From the NCBI GenBank assembly GCA_031835245.1, contig JAVKOQ010000033.1, positions 186,001 through 250,000 of the forward strand: a DNA stretch of 64,000 nucleotides, given 5' to 3'. Shown here piece after piece: positions 34,022-45,832 of the stretch (its first letter is position 1; each line of letters starts with the position of its first letter). A model generated the notes under the pieces. It was not told the origin of the DNA. It saw only the letters and a list, made by a program, of their open reading frames with translations, and ran no database searches. This DNA comes from Balamuthia mandrillaris. Lineage: Eukaryota; Discosea; Longamoebia; Balamuthiidae. The position numbers were made by a program, and so were the translations under genes.

Positions 34022-34714
34022 GTTTAGTGGTGCTGAGCCAGTCGAAACTAAACACAAAAAAAGATATTTTATTTCATACTATCATCCCTAACATGGTTGA
34101 CCGAACCGGCATGTAACCAAAGATAGGCTGCCTTCCGTTCCGTTGTCAACGAGTTCTTATGCAGTAACGAAAAAACGGCGAAGAAAAGAAGATTTTATCG
34201 GTGTATTGTTTTCGTCATAAAAAAGATAACGAAATCGCAGGAATGTCCCGGTTGCCATGTGGAACTTGCATTGTCCATGATAAGCACATCCCCCTGCACA
34301 AGATGGCCACCCACCAGGGCAAACGTTGATGAATGAGATGAGGTCATCTGCACTGCAGCGAGTCCTCTCGACGGTCCTCGGAGGATTTTCAAAAGGACCG
34401 CTTCTCCTCAGGATGGGCGATTATTGTGATGGAACAGCTGGGAGCTGAAGGAAGGCGCTTGGAGGTGAGTGTTACCCGAGAGTCGACAAGACCTAGCTAC
34501 GGCGGACATCTTTGCCGACAGATCGGCTCTCCATCGCGGGACCTGAGGAAAAATGAATGAACCGAAGACCAGTTGGAAATCGTGTCGACGTGATAGATAA
34601 CACTCAAAATAAAAATTGCGTTTGATGGGATTCGAACCGGGACTTACTACGTAGAGAAGGAAGAAAGAGAAACAGGTGCAAAAGTGGCGCAAAGGAAAAG
34701 AAGAAGGGTTAAGG
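34022..34714. other. Gap with transposase-like and tRNA-like fragments
   Basis: On the minus strand 34195-34392 encodes a short stretch with GGHLVQGDVLIMDNASS, resembling the second catalytic Asp region of DDE transposases (GDVLVMDNAS). At 34619-34650 the minus strand contains GGTTCGAATCC followed by a T-rich run, like the T-arm and 3' end of a tRNA gene with terminator. No matching 5' half was found nearby. Neither fragment looks functional. Confidence 0.35.
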
Positions 34715-37466
34715 ATGGGCATTCCCGGCTACTCCGCCTTCTTCAAGGAAGAGTATCCCTCCGCGGTGACCTCTTTTAAGTGGCGCCAGCAACATGCTAC
34801 TGCGGGTGCGAGTGCCGCTCAAAGGCCATCTGTCTCTCTCGTCTCTCCGACCTCCGCCGCGGAGGAAGTAGTCATCCAAAATCGACACTACGATCACCTT
34901 CTGTTTGACATCAACCAGTTTCTTTACTCCGCTGCGGCCAAGTCGGAAAATGAGGAGCAGGTTTTCGTGCGCACCTTTTCCCAGCTCAACCGCATTTTCC
35001 AGATCTTTCGACCGCACGCCAGCGTCTTTTTGGCTCAAGACGGACCTGGTACGCTTCTTTGGCTTCCTCTCTTCTCTGCTTCTCCTCCTCACTCCCTTCA
35101 TCTCTTCACTTTTCACTTTCTTCTCTCTGGTCACTTCTATCTTTTCACTTCTCTCTTCTCCTTCTCTTCTTCTCTGCGTCTTTCTTAACTCGTGCCCTGT
35201 GTTTCGCTTCTCTTTGATCTTCTCTTTTCTCTCTCTCTCTCTCTCTCTCTCTTGTATTCACTGATGTTGGCTAACTGACACTAACAATAACAACAGCTCC
35301 AGTAGCAAAGTTTATGACACAAAGAGAAAGAAGAGTGAAAAAGGTTGAAAAAGCAAAAGCCAAAGAAGAACTATTGTCAATGAGTTCTCTTGAAGAAGAA
35401 GCAGAAGAGGAGGATGAAAGTAAAGGAACGGAAGAGGACGAGGCTGAGGAAGAGGGCGAAGCAGTCAACGAAACGATAGCAACCAACGGAAAACGATTTG
35501 ACCCTATCAACTTCACTCCGGGAACACCTTTCATGCAACGCTTGAAACAGGCGCTTTGTTACTTTGCTTGCCAGCGTTTAAACCAGCTGCCGTTACAGAA
35601 TGTGAGTTCTCTCTTCTTCTTGTTTCTTCGCCTCTCTTCTCACCTTCTTCTTCTTCTTCTCTCCGTCAACTTTTACCGCTTCAGGTGGCATTTTATGTAT
35701 CGGGTTCAGACAGAGAGGGAGAAGGCGAGCTCAAAATCTTTGAATATTTGGCCTATAATGAGAGTGTACTCTCCACAGACCGCTGTCTCGTTGTTGGCAA
35801 GTGCGTTTTACCTCCTTGTTTTTTCTTTTTCTTCTTCTTTGCTAAAAAAAATTAACGCCTTGTTCATTTTTTTATACAGTGATGCAGACTTGATACTTTA
35901 TGGTACCATGGTTTCATACGTAAACTATCACTTTCAGGTTGACTGACGCCTAGCATCTTTTTTTGTTCCTCTATCTGGATTTCACTCTTAGCAATGATGG
36001 CTTATACGAATGTGGATATATTGCAATGTGACTATGGGACATACCATTTATTTAACATGAGTACTTTCAAGAAACTGCTCCACCAACAAGTGCCTAATGC
36101 GCCTCTTGGTGATTCTCTCTCTACTTTACAATATCCCTTAGTTCTCTTTTCACATCTAACGTAATGATGGCTTTATATTATCATCAGAGGAACTGTTAAT
36201 GGATCTCACTTTCATTTCTCTCCTGGCTGGAAATGACTATCTTCCAAAGCTAAGAGGATTATCTCTGCCAGAGACGTGGAAGTCTTATTTACATTTAAGG
36301 ACAACGAAAGAATACGAAAATAAGCGTCTATTTAATCTAGAGGAGTCCCATTTGGACGTACCTTTTTTTGCTCAAATCTGGGCAATGCAAAAGTTTCAAA
36401 TTGCGTTAAAGGATAGTCGCAAGGTTTCCTCTTCCTCTTCCTCTTCCTCTTCCTCTTCCTCTTCCTCTTCCTCTTCCTCTTCCTCTTCCTCTTCCTCTTC
36501 CTCTTCCTCTTCCTCTTCCTCCTCTTCCTCTTCCTCTTCCTCTTCCTCTTCCTCTTCCTCTTCCTCTTCCATCTTAAAACGAGATTTTTGGTTGACCCGT
36601 TATTTTGCAAACAGAGTGAGCAAAACGTGCGAAGTATTTTTCATTACATGAGATCAAAATATCTGGTAGGAAGCGCAGCCTCCAATCTGTTTCAAAAGGA
36701 AAAGAGTGAACAAGGCTCCAAACTTTTAACCTATGTACCTATCTTGATCCTTTCTTTACTCCATGCTCTTTCTCTGTTAGTTTGTTCCTTACTTTTAAAG
36801 AAAATAGAGTCTGAAGCTTAACGGGGTGAAGTTAGGCACTGCGACAGCAAAATCCGGTAAAGAAGCGCAAACCATTCTTTGTAGGCAAGCTCTTGGTATT
36901 CTTAACGAAGACTCGGAGTCCAGTAAGGTCACCATCGATGCTTCTTCTTCTCCCCTCTTCAAGATGATGAAGGAACAGCACAAAGGCATTACTGAAGACT
37001 TTTATTATTCGGCCATCGCCAACTATTGGGACGACATCACGGTAATTGGAGGTATGCTTCCTCCTTGTGATTTCTCTGTGGCTCCCTCTTTCGAGTTGTT
37101 CTTCTTCTCATTTTGTTCATCACGCTCATAAAACAGTTGACTCTGTTGCGAGCACGATAGAAAACCAAGTCACTAAAACCTATCAACGCAAAAAAAAGAA
37201 CACCGAGCTTATCACAGCCCTGACTCCCGAACAAATTGCCTCACGCGTCAAACAGTACATGCAAGGCATCGTGTGGGCGATGCACTACCTTCAAGGCAAG
37301 TGTATCGACTATAGCTATCACTATCCCTTAGCTATCTCTCCTCAGCCGACTGAAGTCATTGAGCACGTTCCTCATGTCGACTTTCGGTGTGCTCACTCCG
37401 ATACGACCCCACCGTTGCCACTGCCGTTTTTGATGGCATTGCTTCCTTCCAATTCGCCGCATGTTA

Positions 37467-37522
<56 letters not shown>

Positions 37523-38305
37523 TCGCATCCCGTTGCTTATTTTCTCTGTAATATTTGAAACTCATCTGTTGTTATTTTTGGGTGGATGTGATATACAGTT
37601 GAAGTCTCACCTGCCAGAAGCGTACCAACATTTGCTGGAAACATCCTCTGAACTAGCGGACCTCTATCATGGTGAAACCGAAGAGCAATGGGCGAGCACC
37701 AGTCCTCTTTCTCTCTTTGAAAGGTTTTTTTTCTGCCTTTTAGTTTTTAACTTTCTAGCTAACCGTTTGATGACCTACACAATAACAGATTAAAAGCATC
37801 AATACACAAAGTAACAAAAACGCTGAAACAACAGAAAGCAGAGCAAACCCAAAAACACAGCCACTTGCTAGAATTCCAACCGACCTTACTCTTCCGAAAG
37901 ATTCACCAACAAAAACAACCGCAGACCTTCCACAAGCACAACAACAACGATCGGCAACGATTCGATGATATCTCCGACATGTATCGAAAGGATCCGCGTC
38001 GGCTGCACTCTGCAGTTCCAGAGGGGCTCGTGGAACCTCCGGTGGGTCGCTTCCGACCACTCAACCACACGCACCTGCTGTCCTGCTACCAAGAGAAACG
38101 CGGAGAAAAAGGCATCTTCAGTCCGTCCAACATTTTTGTACCCATTCAGCAGGTCAGGCGGTTCTCTTCATTGAGACCATTTGCAACAACAATAAGGCTG
38201 CCACACATTCTATCTCATCCTCCGTTGGCGATGATGAAACGAAATAGATGGACAGGATTAGCTGCTTTCACAACAGGGATGGCTGCAAGGGCTTTGAAGG
38301 TATAG
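34715..38305 (+). CDS. XRN-family 5'-3' exoribonuclease, compact form (820 aa)
   Basis: Exons 34715-35048, 35297-35601, 35685-35800, 35880-35902, 35992-36108, 36188-36423, 36615-36734, 36808-37051, 37137-37462, 37599-37723 and 37789-38305 sum to 2463 nt. Starting MGIPGYSAFFKEEYP, it follows the XRN nuclease order: HYDHLLFDINQFLYSAAAKS, VFLAQDGPAPVAKFMTQRERR, FTPGTPFMQRLKQAL, FYVSGSDREGEGELKIFEYL (catalytic acidic cluster), NDADLILYAMMAYTN, LTFISLLAGNDYLPKL, then VKQYMQGIVWAMHYLQG and YSYHYPLA. XRN enzymes degrade 5'-monophosphorylated RNA in mRNA decay (XRN1) or nuclear termination (XRN2). This protein is much shorter than XRN1 and seems to lack its C-terminal domains. It has an acidic insertion at about residues 125-165. 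Exon 4 is only 23 bases long. Confidence 0.92.
36425..36571 (+). repeat. (TTCCTC)n hexanucleotide microsatellite in an XRN intron
   Basis: Nearly perfect TTCCTC units directly follow the donor site of the intron 36424-36614. A (CT)n run at 37469-37519 lies in a later intron. Both are pyrimidine on the sense strand. Confidence 0.95.
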
Positions 38306-38336
38306 TAATAAAAACCAAAATGGCGGAAGCAACCTG

Positions 38337-38509
38337 TTATTTTTGTGGCGCAGAAAAGGACTCAGCCCTTGCTATGATGCGCAACAAATAAGCGGAGAGC
38401 ATCGGCCATGTTGAAGATAGTTGAAGAGCGACTGGAGTCAGTGATGTCACTTGTGCAATGCTTGTTTGCATGTTTGAACCTGCGAGAGCAGAGGAGGTAA
38501 GCTATACAG

Positions 38510-38549
<40 letters not shown>

Positions 38550-39605
38550 GAGGACCAGATGACAAGGCATGTGAGGCTTCTGTTGTGAGTAGGATGAAGA
38601 GAACCATTTCGATGCATCGAAGTATGTAGAAGGCATTATCTATGACCTGTTCGAAGCCATCCCTGAAGTCCTCGTCCTTCATCAACAAATCGCTCATCTC
38701 TTTGGCGCAGGAACAGAGAATGACAAGGGCTGAAACACCCACAGAACCTGAACTGGCCATTTCCACAACGAGTTGCATAAGCAAATTTCGACGGTCTTCC
38801 GTTGTTGTGCATTGGTTCCAGCTCCAATCTTTTATAGTGGTTACAAGAGCTGTGAGGATCGTTTTCACTTCTTCAAAAAGCTCATTCTGTTCAAGAAGCC
38901 CTGTTTCTGATAAGCATTCTGGAAATGAAGTCAGGGCAAATATGAGAGAAAGCACGGAGAACGCAAACTAAGGAATGCTGTGAATAAGCCGCCTGCTTGT
39001 TGAAGGTGGGTAGGGAGTTGGATATCTGGCGGTCTGTAGGCTTGAGCAGCTCGAGCAGCAGAAATCTCATCGCATGGATGCCTATCTTTAACTCGGAGAC
39101 AACACAAGGCGTGATACTTGAAGAGTCAACAGATAAAACCAGGGATTTACCTGCATGCAATGCATTAAAGAGATAATGTGGTTTGTGTCTGTACATCTCC
39201 ATGAGCAAAGTAGATGCAAGCGAACCCTTTGTGCAGAGCCTTTGCAGCTTAGCGACCGTTGATAAGGTGGCAAAGGTAGACGAGGCGCAACATGGGAGTT
39301 GTGGTAGTTTGAGCACATCTGCTTCGTATTCTTCATGCTGTGAGCTCGAAACCGAGAGTTGGGACTCGTCTCCCCTGTCAGCCCTGCTTTTTAAAGCCTA
39401 CCAAGAAGTTGGTACATCAAGCATGGGATCGAGAGAAAGTTACGGCTACCTGTCTTTGCGCCACGTTCTCCAGTCGTCCGTCCAACAACCTTTTGTACTT
39501 TTCTTTGATGATCGCAATGGCCAAAGCAAACTTGATCCTCTCCTTCTCCTCCTCCCCAAGCTCCTCCTCCTCAAACGCAGCAGAAGATGCCATCACTTCC
39601 ACCAT
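38337..39605 (-). CDS. Hypothetical all-helical protein (347 aa)
   Basis: Proposed exons: 39605-39450, 39337-38956, 38918-38556, 38479-38337; sum 1044 nt. The protein has an acidic N-terminus (EEEELGEEEKERIKFALAIA), then amphipathic helices suggestive of HEAT/ARM-like folding: YLFNALHAGKSLVLSV, LKIGIHAMRFLLLELLKPTD, ELFEEVKTILTALVTTIKDW, NLLMQLVVEMASSGSVGV. No motif identifies the family. The second intron would be only 37 bases (38919-38955), which is unusually short; an alternative splice may exist. A (GA)n tract (38515-38547) sits in the last intron. The gene is tail-to-tail with XRN, only 31 bases apart. Confidence 0.6.
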
Positions 39606-40261
39606 CTCGTTTTTTTATTTTGTTTTCGTCCTCTCTCTCTCTCTCTCTCTTTCGTTCTCTTCTTCTTCTTATCTACAAAAAACGTAGCAGAAACTTTCAA
39701 ATTAACGAAATGAAAAGAAGGGAAGGGGAGGACGAAAAAAGGCTGCTACGTTTTGCTACAGTTTTTTTTGGATGGGAGGTTTCCAACCGGGATAGGCAGG
39801 GAGGAGATGCCAGCTGCTGGTTGGGTACATTTTGGCGGGAAATTATCAGTGCCGGTGACGTCAGATTTTTTTTGGTTGCGTTGGGGATTTGCTGTTGGTC
39901 CAGCTTGCTCTCCGCAGCCTCATCGCTTTGGGTTGTGCGTGGGTCTCTGGTGCTATCTGCCCATTGTATTGTGTCCGCGAGGAAAGCTGACGTCGCCCCA
40001 GTGACACTGGTGTCCCCCTCTTGAAGAGAGGTGAAACATCGGGAAACATTCAAACACGGCAGAAGACCAGAGGGGGAAAAAGTGAGAATGCTGGAGCAAG
40101 GCAAGCAACAAAGCAAAACCATTGGAAGAATTGTCGGACAGGATCCTCAAAGAAAGGAACTGATTCAACAGCGACGTAAGACAGAGAGACTCTCTCACCA
40201 ATTGCAATCAAAGCTGGAGACCATCCCCGAGCAAGTCATTGTTTATGTACAGAGAAGAGAG

Positions 40262-40304
<43 letters not shown>

Positions 40305-40306
40305 TG
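39606..40306. other. Gap with one unassigned + strand open frame
   Basis: This is the likely promoter of the unknown minus-strand gene. On the + strand an ATG at 40088 opens MLEQGKQQSKTIGRIVGQ...ETIPEQVIVYVQRRE with fairly natural codons, before entering a GA repeat (40262-40300). It has no splice partner or recognisable family, so I do not call it a gene. Confidence 0.35.
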
Positions 40307-41049
40307 CTACTCTTGTTGCAATTCAAAACGTGCATACCGAAGCTCTGCACCACCAACCAAACATCAGTGGAATGATTTGAGGAGCAAGGGAAAAAACACA
40401 AAATAAACCAACACACAAACCTTCCAACGAGTCGTTTATCTGCTCCATGAGCTTGTAGATCTGGTTGGTTTTCTCTTTGGCTTCTCTCTCCCAAACGAAG
40501 TCTTTCTCCTCTCCGTGCTCCTGCACGCTTTTCACCGTTCCCAACTGCACTGCAACCGTCTTTTTACCCCCAAAGGACGACAACGACGTTAACTCCTCCT
40601 CTCCCACCCTTCTTCTTTATCTCTCCACAAACACGAAACAGGGCAGACGTACCAGCTGAAGCTTGTCCTTTTCAGCCTCCTGGACTCTGCGCAGCAGGTG
40701 AGAGAGGTCTGCCCGCTGTTGTCGGTCAAAGGCACTTGCTATTTCTCTGATCTGACCGGATATGTCAGCAAACTCTTTGGTCACAGCCTCCACCAACGCT
40801 TGGTAGGCGCCATAGCTCTTCGTAAGGTCCTCCGAGGCGATGTAATCCTTGAAAGCACTGGTGGTTTGTCGTTGTGGGTGTTATATCAGTGTGAGAGGAC
40901 CTTTGGAAAAGAAATAATGTCATCATAAACGCTGTTTCCTCGTACCTGTCCCATTTTTTGTACGCTTGCACTCTCTGTGCATGCAAGTTTTGAACCAGCT
41001 CCAACCCATCCACCACCGCATGATCTTCGCCCTTCGTTCCGTCCTCCAT
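40307..41049 (-). CDS. REX1BD: REX1B-domain protein (REX1BD homologue, 156 aa)
   Basis: Exons 41049-40946, 40857-40653, 40544-40421 and 40344-40307 sum to 471 nt. Helical protein with LVQNLHAQRVQAYKKWD, YIASEDLTKSYGAYQALVEA, VTKEFADISGQIREIASAF, RADLSHLLRRVQEAEKDKLQL and a final INDSLEELRYARFELQQ. This order matches the REX1-B domain, named after a Chlamydomonas locus needed for DNA excision repair. The protein's molecular role is unclear. Length is near that of animal homologues. The gene lies head-to-tail after TBL3 on the same strand. Confidence 0.8.
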
Positions 41050-41098
41050 CTTTGTCTTTTTTTTTTTTTTTCCTTTTTAATCGTGTCGTCACGTAAAA

Positions 41099-41131
41099 CA
41101 GAGAGGAGAAAGAAGAGAGAGATAGAAGAGA

Positions 41132-41172
<41 letters not shown>

Positions 41173-41234
41173 TCATGCAGCGAATGTATCAAGAACACGT
41201 CCAAAGAAGGAGGGAAGAGAAGATGACGCCAGCA

Positions 41235-41265
<31 letters not shown>

Positions 41266-41290
41266 AAAAAGAGAGAGAGAGAGAGATGAG
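41099..41290. repeat. (GA)n tracts between TBL3 and REX1BD
   Basis: Two GA runs, the second interrupted by an A-tract, occupy most of the 320-base space upstream of REX1BD (41050-41369). They are pyrimidine on the minus strand, the sense strand of both neighbours. Confidence 0.9.
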
Positions 41291-41369
41291 AAAAAAATAA
41301 ATAACCAAAAGAGAGCCCCCGTTTGCCCACTTTAGGCAGAAGGTTGGTAGGGTGGCTTTCTGTCCCTTT

Positions 41370-42798
41370 TTATTTTCCTTTCTTTGCGCTGCCTTTGCTC
41401 TTTCTTCTTCTTCGCTTTCTTTTTTCTGCGGCTGGTGCGTTTCCTCCGTCCTCCTTTCTGGCTTCTTGCTGTTGTTCTTTTTCTTCTTCTTCTTCTCCTT
41501 GTTCTTCGTTCGTATGACCGTCATTGCTCTCCGCTCGTTTACGTTTCTTCTTTTCCTGTTGCTGTTTCGTTCCATTCATCACTTCTCTCTCCTTCTCTTC
41601 CTTATCTTCTTGTTCTTCTTTCACTTGAACCAATTCCATTTGTTGCTTATGATTGTGATAGTCACCAACAGCCGATTCTTCTCCTTCTGAAGATATTTCA
41701 ACCGCTTCGATTTCATTGATGGAAGAAGAGGAAGAAGGTTCACCTGTAAGAAGTGTCATGGCTTGCAAGGTATAATCCACAATGAAAGACTTTTGGAGCA
41801 GTTTGTCGTATCTTTGAAAGTGTCTTTCTGTGTATGGTATCAACCCTTCCAATAACTATAAAGATTTTTAAAACGTTAGCTCATTAGGAGGGAGAGAGAG
41901 AGGGAGAGAGGGGGAGAGAGAGAGAGAGGGAGGGAGAGGGAGAGGGAGAGGGAGAGAGGGAGAGAGAGAGGGAGAGAGGGAGAGAGATAACGACGAGAGA
42001 CATCAAGAGAGTAGAGAAGGAGAAACCTCTTTCATGTTAGGCAGATCTCTCAGGGTGGCGGCAGGGTAACGACTGAAAACAGTTTGCAAGACCTTCTGAG
42101 CGGCCATGCAATGCCGCGCGTTCGTGTTCCAATCTCGAACGAAACTGAGACACTTGCCCAAATCCTCTGCTGAAAAACTGCCTATCAACTCATTTATTGT
42201 AGCTTCGCTATTTTCTGGTGATTGCGGTTTTGAGTAGATAATCGTTAGCGACGTTAGAGCAGAGAAGAGAGTAGAGAAGAGAGCGGAGAGACGGCATTCA
42301 GAGACTTATATAATAGTGATCATGGAAAGTCACATAGAAAGTTATGCAGACTTCAGTTTTTCATCAGCTGCCGAAAGGGAAAGAGAAGAGAGAACGAGAG
42401 AACGAGAGAAAGAAACTGAGAGAAAGTGGTACCCTCTTCGGTCATGATTTGTTCAAAAATGTTGAGAAGCTTATAAGGCATGTTGAGCTTAAATGCAATG
42501 CTAACGGCTTTGCGCCAATTTTTGTGGCGCAACGAGTTTGATAACTCCTGCTGTCTGTAGTTGAAGAAGAGAGTGAGCAGTAAGTTTCTTTTAAAAGAGA
42601 AAACATTGAGATGAGACAAACTGTAAAATTTTTTGTTCTTGCTCTTGAGCCTTTTTCTCTTCTTCCTCTGATGTGCTGTCGCTCCAAATGTTGATGAGTG
42701 AGTCCCCTCCGCCCGTCACAATCTGACTTTCGTTGTTGTGTACAGCCAATGCCCATATCTGTGTTTCGAGAACATTAGTTTTAAAAATTACAGAAGAG

Positions 42799-42851
<53 letters not shown>

Positions 42852-44262
42852 TTGTCGGTGTGAGCATCAAAAGTGTTGACGCATTCGTTGGTCTTGATGG
42901 TCCATAGCTTCAAGAGACCATCTGATCCAGCCGAAACCATCTGCATCCCACTTTTCAAGAATGAGACCTTCAGCACAGAATTGGTGTGGCCTTCAAATGT
43001 CTATTTTTTAAAAAAGGTTAAAAATAAGAACAAAAAAAAGGATTACAACAGAAGTCGAGGTATACCTTAAGGCAAGTATAGTCTGTGAGAGACCAGATTT
43101 TGATGGTTCTATCCGCAGAAGCCGAAGCAATGCACCGATCCACAGGAGAAAACTCAATGGACCAAACTCCACGCCGATGTCCTTTCAGCACAGCCAACTC
43201 ATCCCCTTTTGTTGCGTCCCATATCTAAGGATAGAGATAAGAGAGGGGGAAAAGGGTCAAACAATGAAAAAAAAAATCAGAAGAAGTGTTGTTTCATACT
43301 TTGATCGTTTTGTCTTGTGATGCAGTGGCGAATATTTTATCGTTGGGAGCAACGGCGATGGCGTTGATGTCTTTGTCGTGAGCTTTCTTGGTCCATTTGG
43401 CACTGGGGATTGTTACCTCTTCTGCTTTCTTGTCTGTTGCTCCAGCTTGTAACCCTAATGAAACATGGACAAAACGGATACAGAATAAATAAGAGGCACA
43501 AATGAAATACCAACAAAATTTTGTTGAAACGAAAGGCACGTACGGGCAGTCAGAACGTCAGTTACGTCCCAACATTTGATAGTTCTATCTCGGCTTCCAG
43601 AAATGACAAAGCCTAAAGACCGCTTTGCAAAGGCAACGGCACTGACGGCTTCCATGTGTCCCATGCACACAGCCAAGCACCTTAAAATTGACATTAGTTA
43701 CACGCATACCACGAGAGAAAAAGAGAGGGCTGTATACTCTTTGGTAAGAGTGTCCCATAGACGAACGGTATTATCTTTAGAGGCAGTGGCCAGAAAACGT
43801 CCATTCATAGAAACATCGACCGCTAATACGATGTCGCTATGTGCTGTCAACAAAGCATAATTTTGTGTAGCCATATCCACCAAACGCACCTGAAAAGAAA
43901 AAATGAGACGAGAACATAAGCGCAAAGAAAAGGCGAGAAAGAAAACGATAGGGATCGGAGGGAACATACCTGTTCACTGTTGGTAACAATGGCCAGATGG
44001 GAGTCATCGGATTCATTGGAGGAAGCACCATCTTGTTGTCCGACAGGCAACAAAGAGCGACGTGGAGGGGCTCCTTTAGGATACACATATTTCACGTCAA
44101 GAATTTCATCGTTATAGCCCACCATCTGCTTTTGTTTCTCCAAGTCTTTGTTGTAGAATAGAATGTTTTGATCGCTTGTGATTGCAACAAATCCTTTCTC
44201 TCTGTTTTCTCTGTTTGTTGGTCATCAATGAAGGATGAGTTGTTGGTTAGCATTGCGAATTG

Positions 44263-44305
<43 letters not shown>

Positions 44306-44540
44306 GGGGTACAGTAGATCTGTGATGGAATAAGATATGGTGGAGGCGCCTTCCTCCTCACGAATAACTTTGCCGGTGGAAGTATCCCACAGGCGAATGC
44401 GTCCTCGCTCACCCCCGGTAGCCACTATGGCAGGTTCTCCTTTCTTCGAGCTGCTGCTTTTTATCATGCACATTGCTTCCAATTCCTGTTTTGTATCAGA
44501 GACGATATTTCAGTTTGAAAGAAACGACAAAGCATGCGAG

Positions 44541-44585
<45 letters not shown>

Positions 44586-45475
44586 GAATGAAACCTCATA
44601 AGCAGGAATAGTCTTTGTAAGACTGTTGTTACGAGTGTTCCAAACGTTAACAACTTTGTCCCTGCCCGCGGAGACCAACACCTCCTTGTCATGCATGCAA
44701 AGGGCGGTGATGGCGCTGACGTGGCCTCCTTCCAACGAGGTCCCTCGCTTCGTGCTGAGGTCCCATTTGCGGAGACTGCCTTCCTCATCTCCGGAAAACA
44801 GCAACAAACGATGCGGATCCCAATGAAACAACACTTTGGTCACTATTCCCTGTTATTGTGTTAGCAGTTTCAAAGAGGTGAGAAGAAACAAAAAGAAAAT
44901 GGGACGAGAAAGAATGAAGAAAGAAGTGACAGAAGAGCGAAAAGAAAGGAAGAAAAACGAACCTGATGTCCTCGAAAGAGATGAGTGGTATAGCCCTTAT
45001 CCACGTCCCACACTTGAATGGTGCGATCGGCAGAGGCGGTGGCCAAGAGGGAACCCCGGATGCCAAACGCCATGTCTAGGACCGGAGCTTTGTGGGCTTT
45101 CCATGTGCGCTTGGCTTTGCCGGTGGTGAGGTCCCAGTGGGTGAGCTGAAGGTTGCGAGCGCTGCTGACCAGCTCTTTGTCGTTTGGATGAATGGCAAAA
45201 GAAGTGATAAGATCCGGCTTTTAGGTTTTTTTTAAACAAAACCGTGTGAGAAAAAGAATAGTCGGGTGAAGGAGAGGGGGAAAACAATAATGTACATGGT
45301 GAAGACGCTGAATGACTTTAGTGGACTCTGTGTCTACCAACAAAATCTCATCCTGATGAGTGCAGGCCAAGAATTTGCCGTCGCTGGAGAGGGCGACCTT
45401 TCCGCCGGTGTAAAAGCTCTCGATCTTGGCGGAGACCTGAAAGCTCGTCGCGAGAGGACTGGTGCTCACTTTCAT
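41370..45475 (-). CDS. TBL3: U3 snoRNP WD40 protein TBL3/UTP13 (929 aa)
   Basis: Fourteen exons, minus strand: 45475-45296, 45217-44963, 44849-44595, 44485-44313, 44210-43970, 43889-43738, 43680-43544, 43454-43300, 43224-43066, 43000-42851, 42758-42622, 42554-42433, 42214-42027, 41855-41370; sum 2790 nt. Starts [20 protein letters not shown], as UTP13 does. Tandem WD40 propellers follow ([73 protein letters not shown]). A helical UTP13 C-terminal domain ([36 protein letters not shown]) precedes a Glu/Lys-rich basic tail. UTP13 belongs to the UTP-B subcomplex of the small-subunit processome. The intron after 42851 uses a GC donor; one acceptor (about 42554) has competing AGs. Confidence 0.96.
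41890..41988. repeat. GA/GGGA-rich microsatellite in the last TBL3 intron
   Basis: Runs of GAGAGG and GGGAGA in the intron 41856-42026. Further (GA)n runs at 42798-42847, 44269-44302 and 44544-44581 lie in other TBL3 introns. All are pyrimidine on the sense (minus) strand. Confidence 0.9.
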
Positions 45476-45832
45476 CTTTTAGATGTGCGGAACCAAGACG
45501 ATGCAAAAAAAAAAACCAACAGCGGGCGAAAGGGTCTCCGTTCTGTGTGCGCAGCAAGAGAGCCGCGCAGTTCCTCCGTATTCTTTCTTCTTTCCTTCTT
45601 TCTTGTGTCGACGGTATTTATTCTTGCAGACAATAGTTTGTGTCGACGACAGCGAAAGCGAAGACAAAGATAGGAAAGTTGCCGTCCGTTACGTTGGGGG
45701 CTGTCTGGAGTGATCTCTCCAGACAATGCGCGTAGGAAAGAGAGAATGGAAGAGGGGGGATAGAAAAATGAAAAGGAACTACTGAGGTTTCGGTGCCGAG
45801 AGAAATGTTCTGTTTTATTCTGAGAAGCAGGT
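45476..45832. other. Gap between TBL3 start and eL34 stop
   Basis: Promoter region of TBL3 and 3' flank of eL34, both on the minus strand. No additional gene, RNA or repeat recognised. Confidence 0.5.

Noticed and set aside
34560-34720. Permuted or split tRNA gene
   Set aside because: Only a T-arm-like half is visible; no complementary acceptor strand or anticodon arm was found on either side.
40088-40375. + strand frame MLEQGKQQSKTIGRIV as a gene
   Set aside because: Some coding feel, but no family match, no splice partner, and it runs into a GA repeat over the 3' end of REX1BD.
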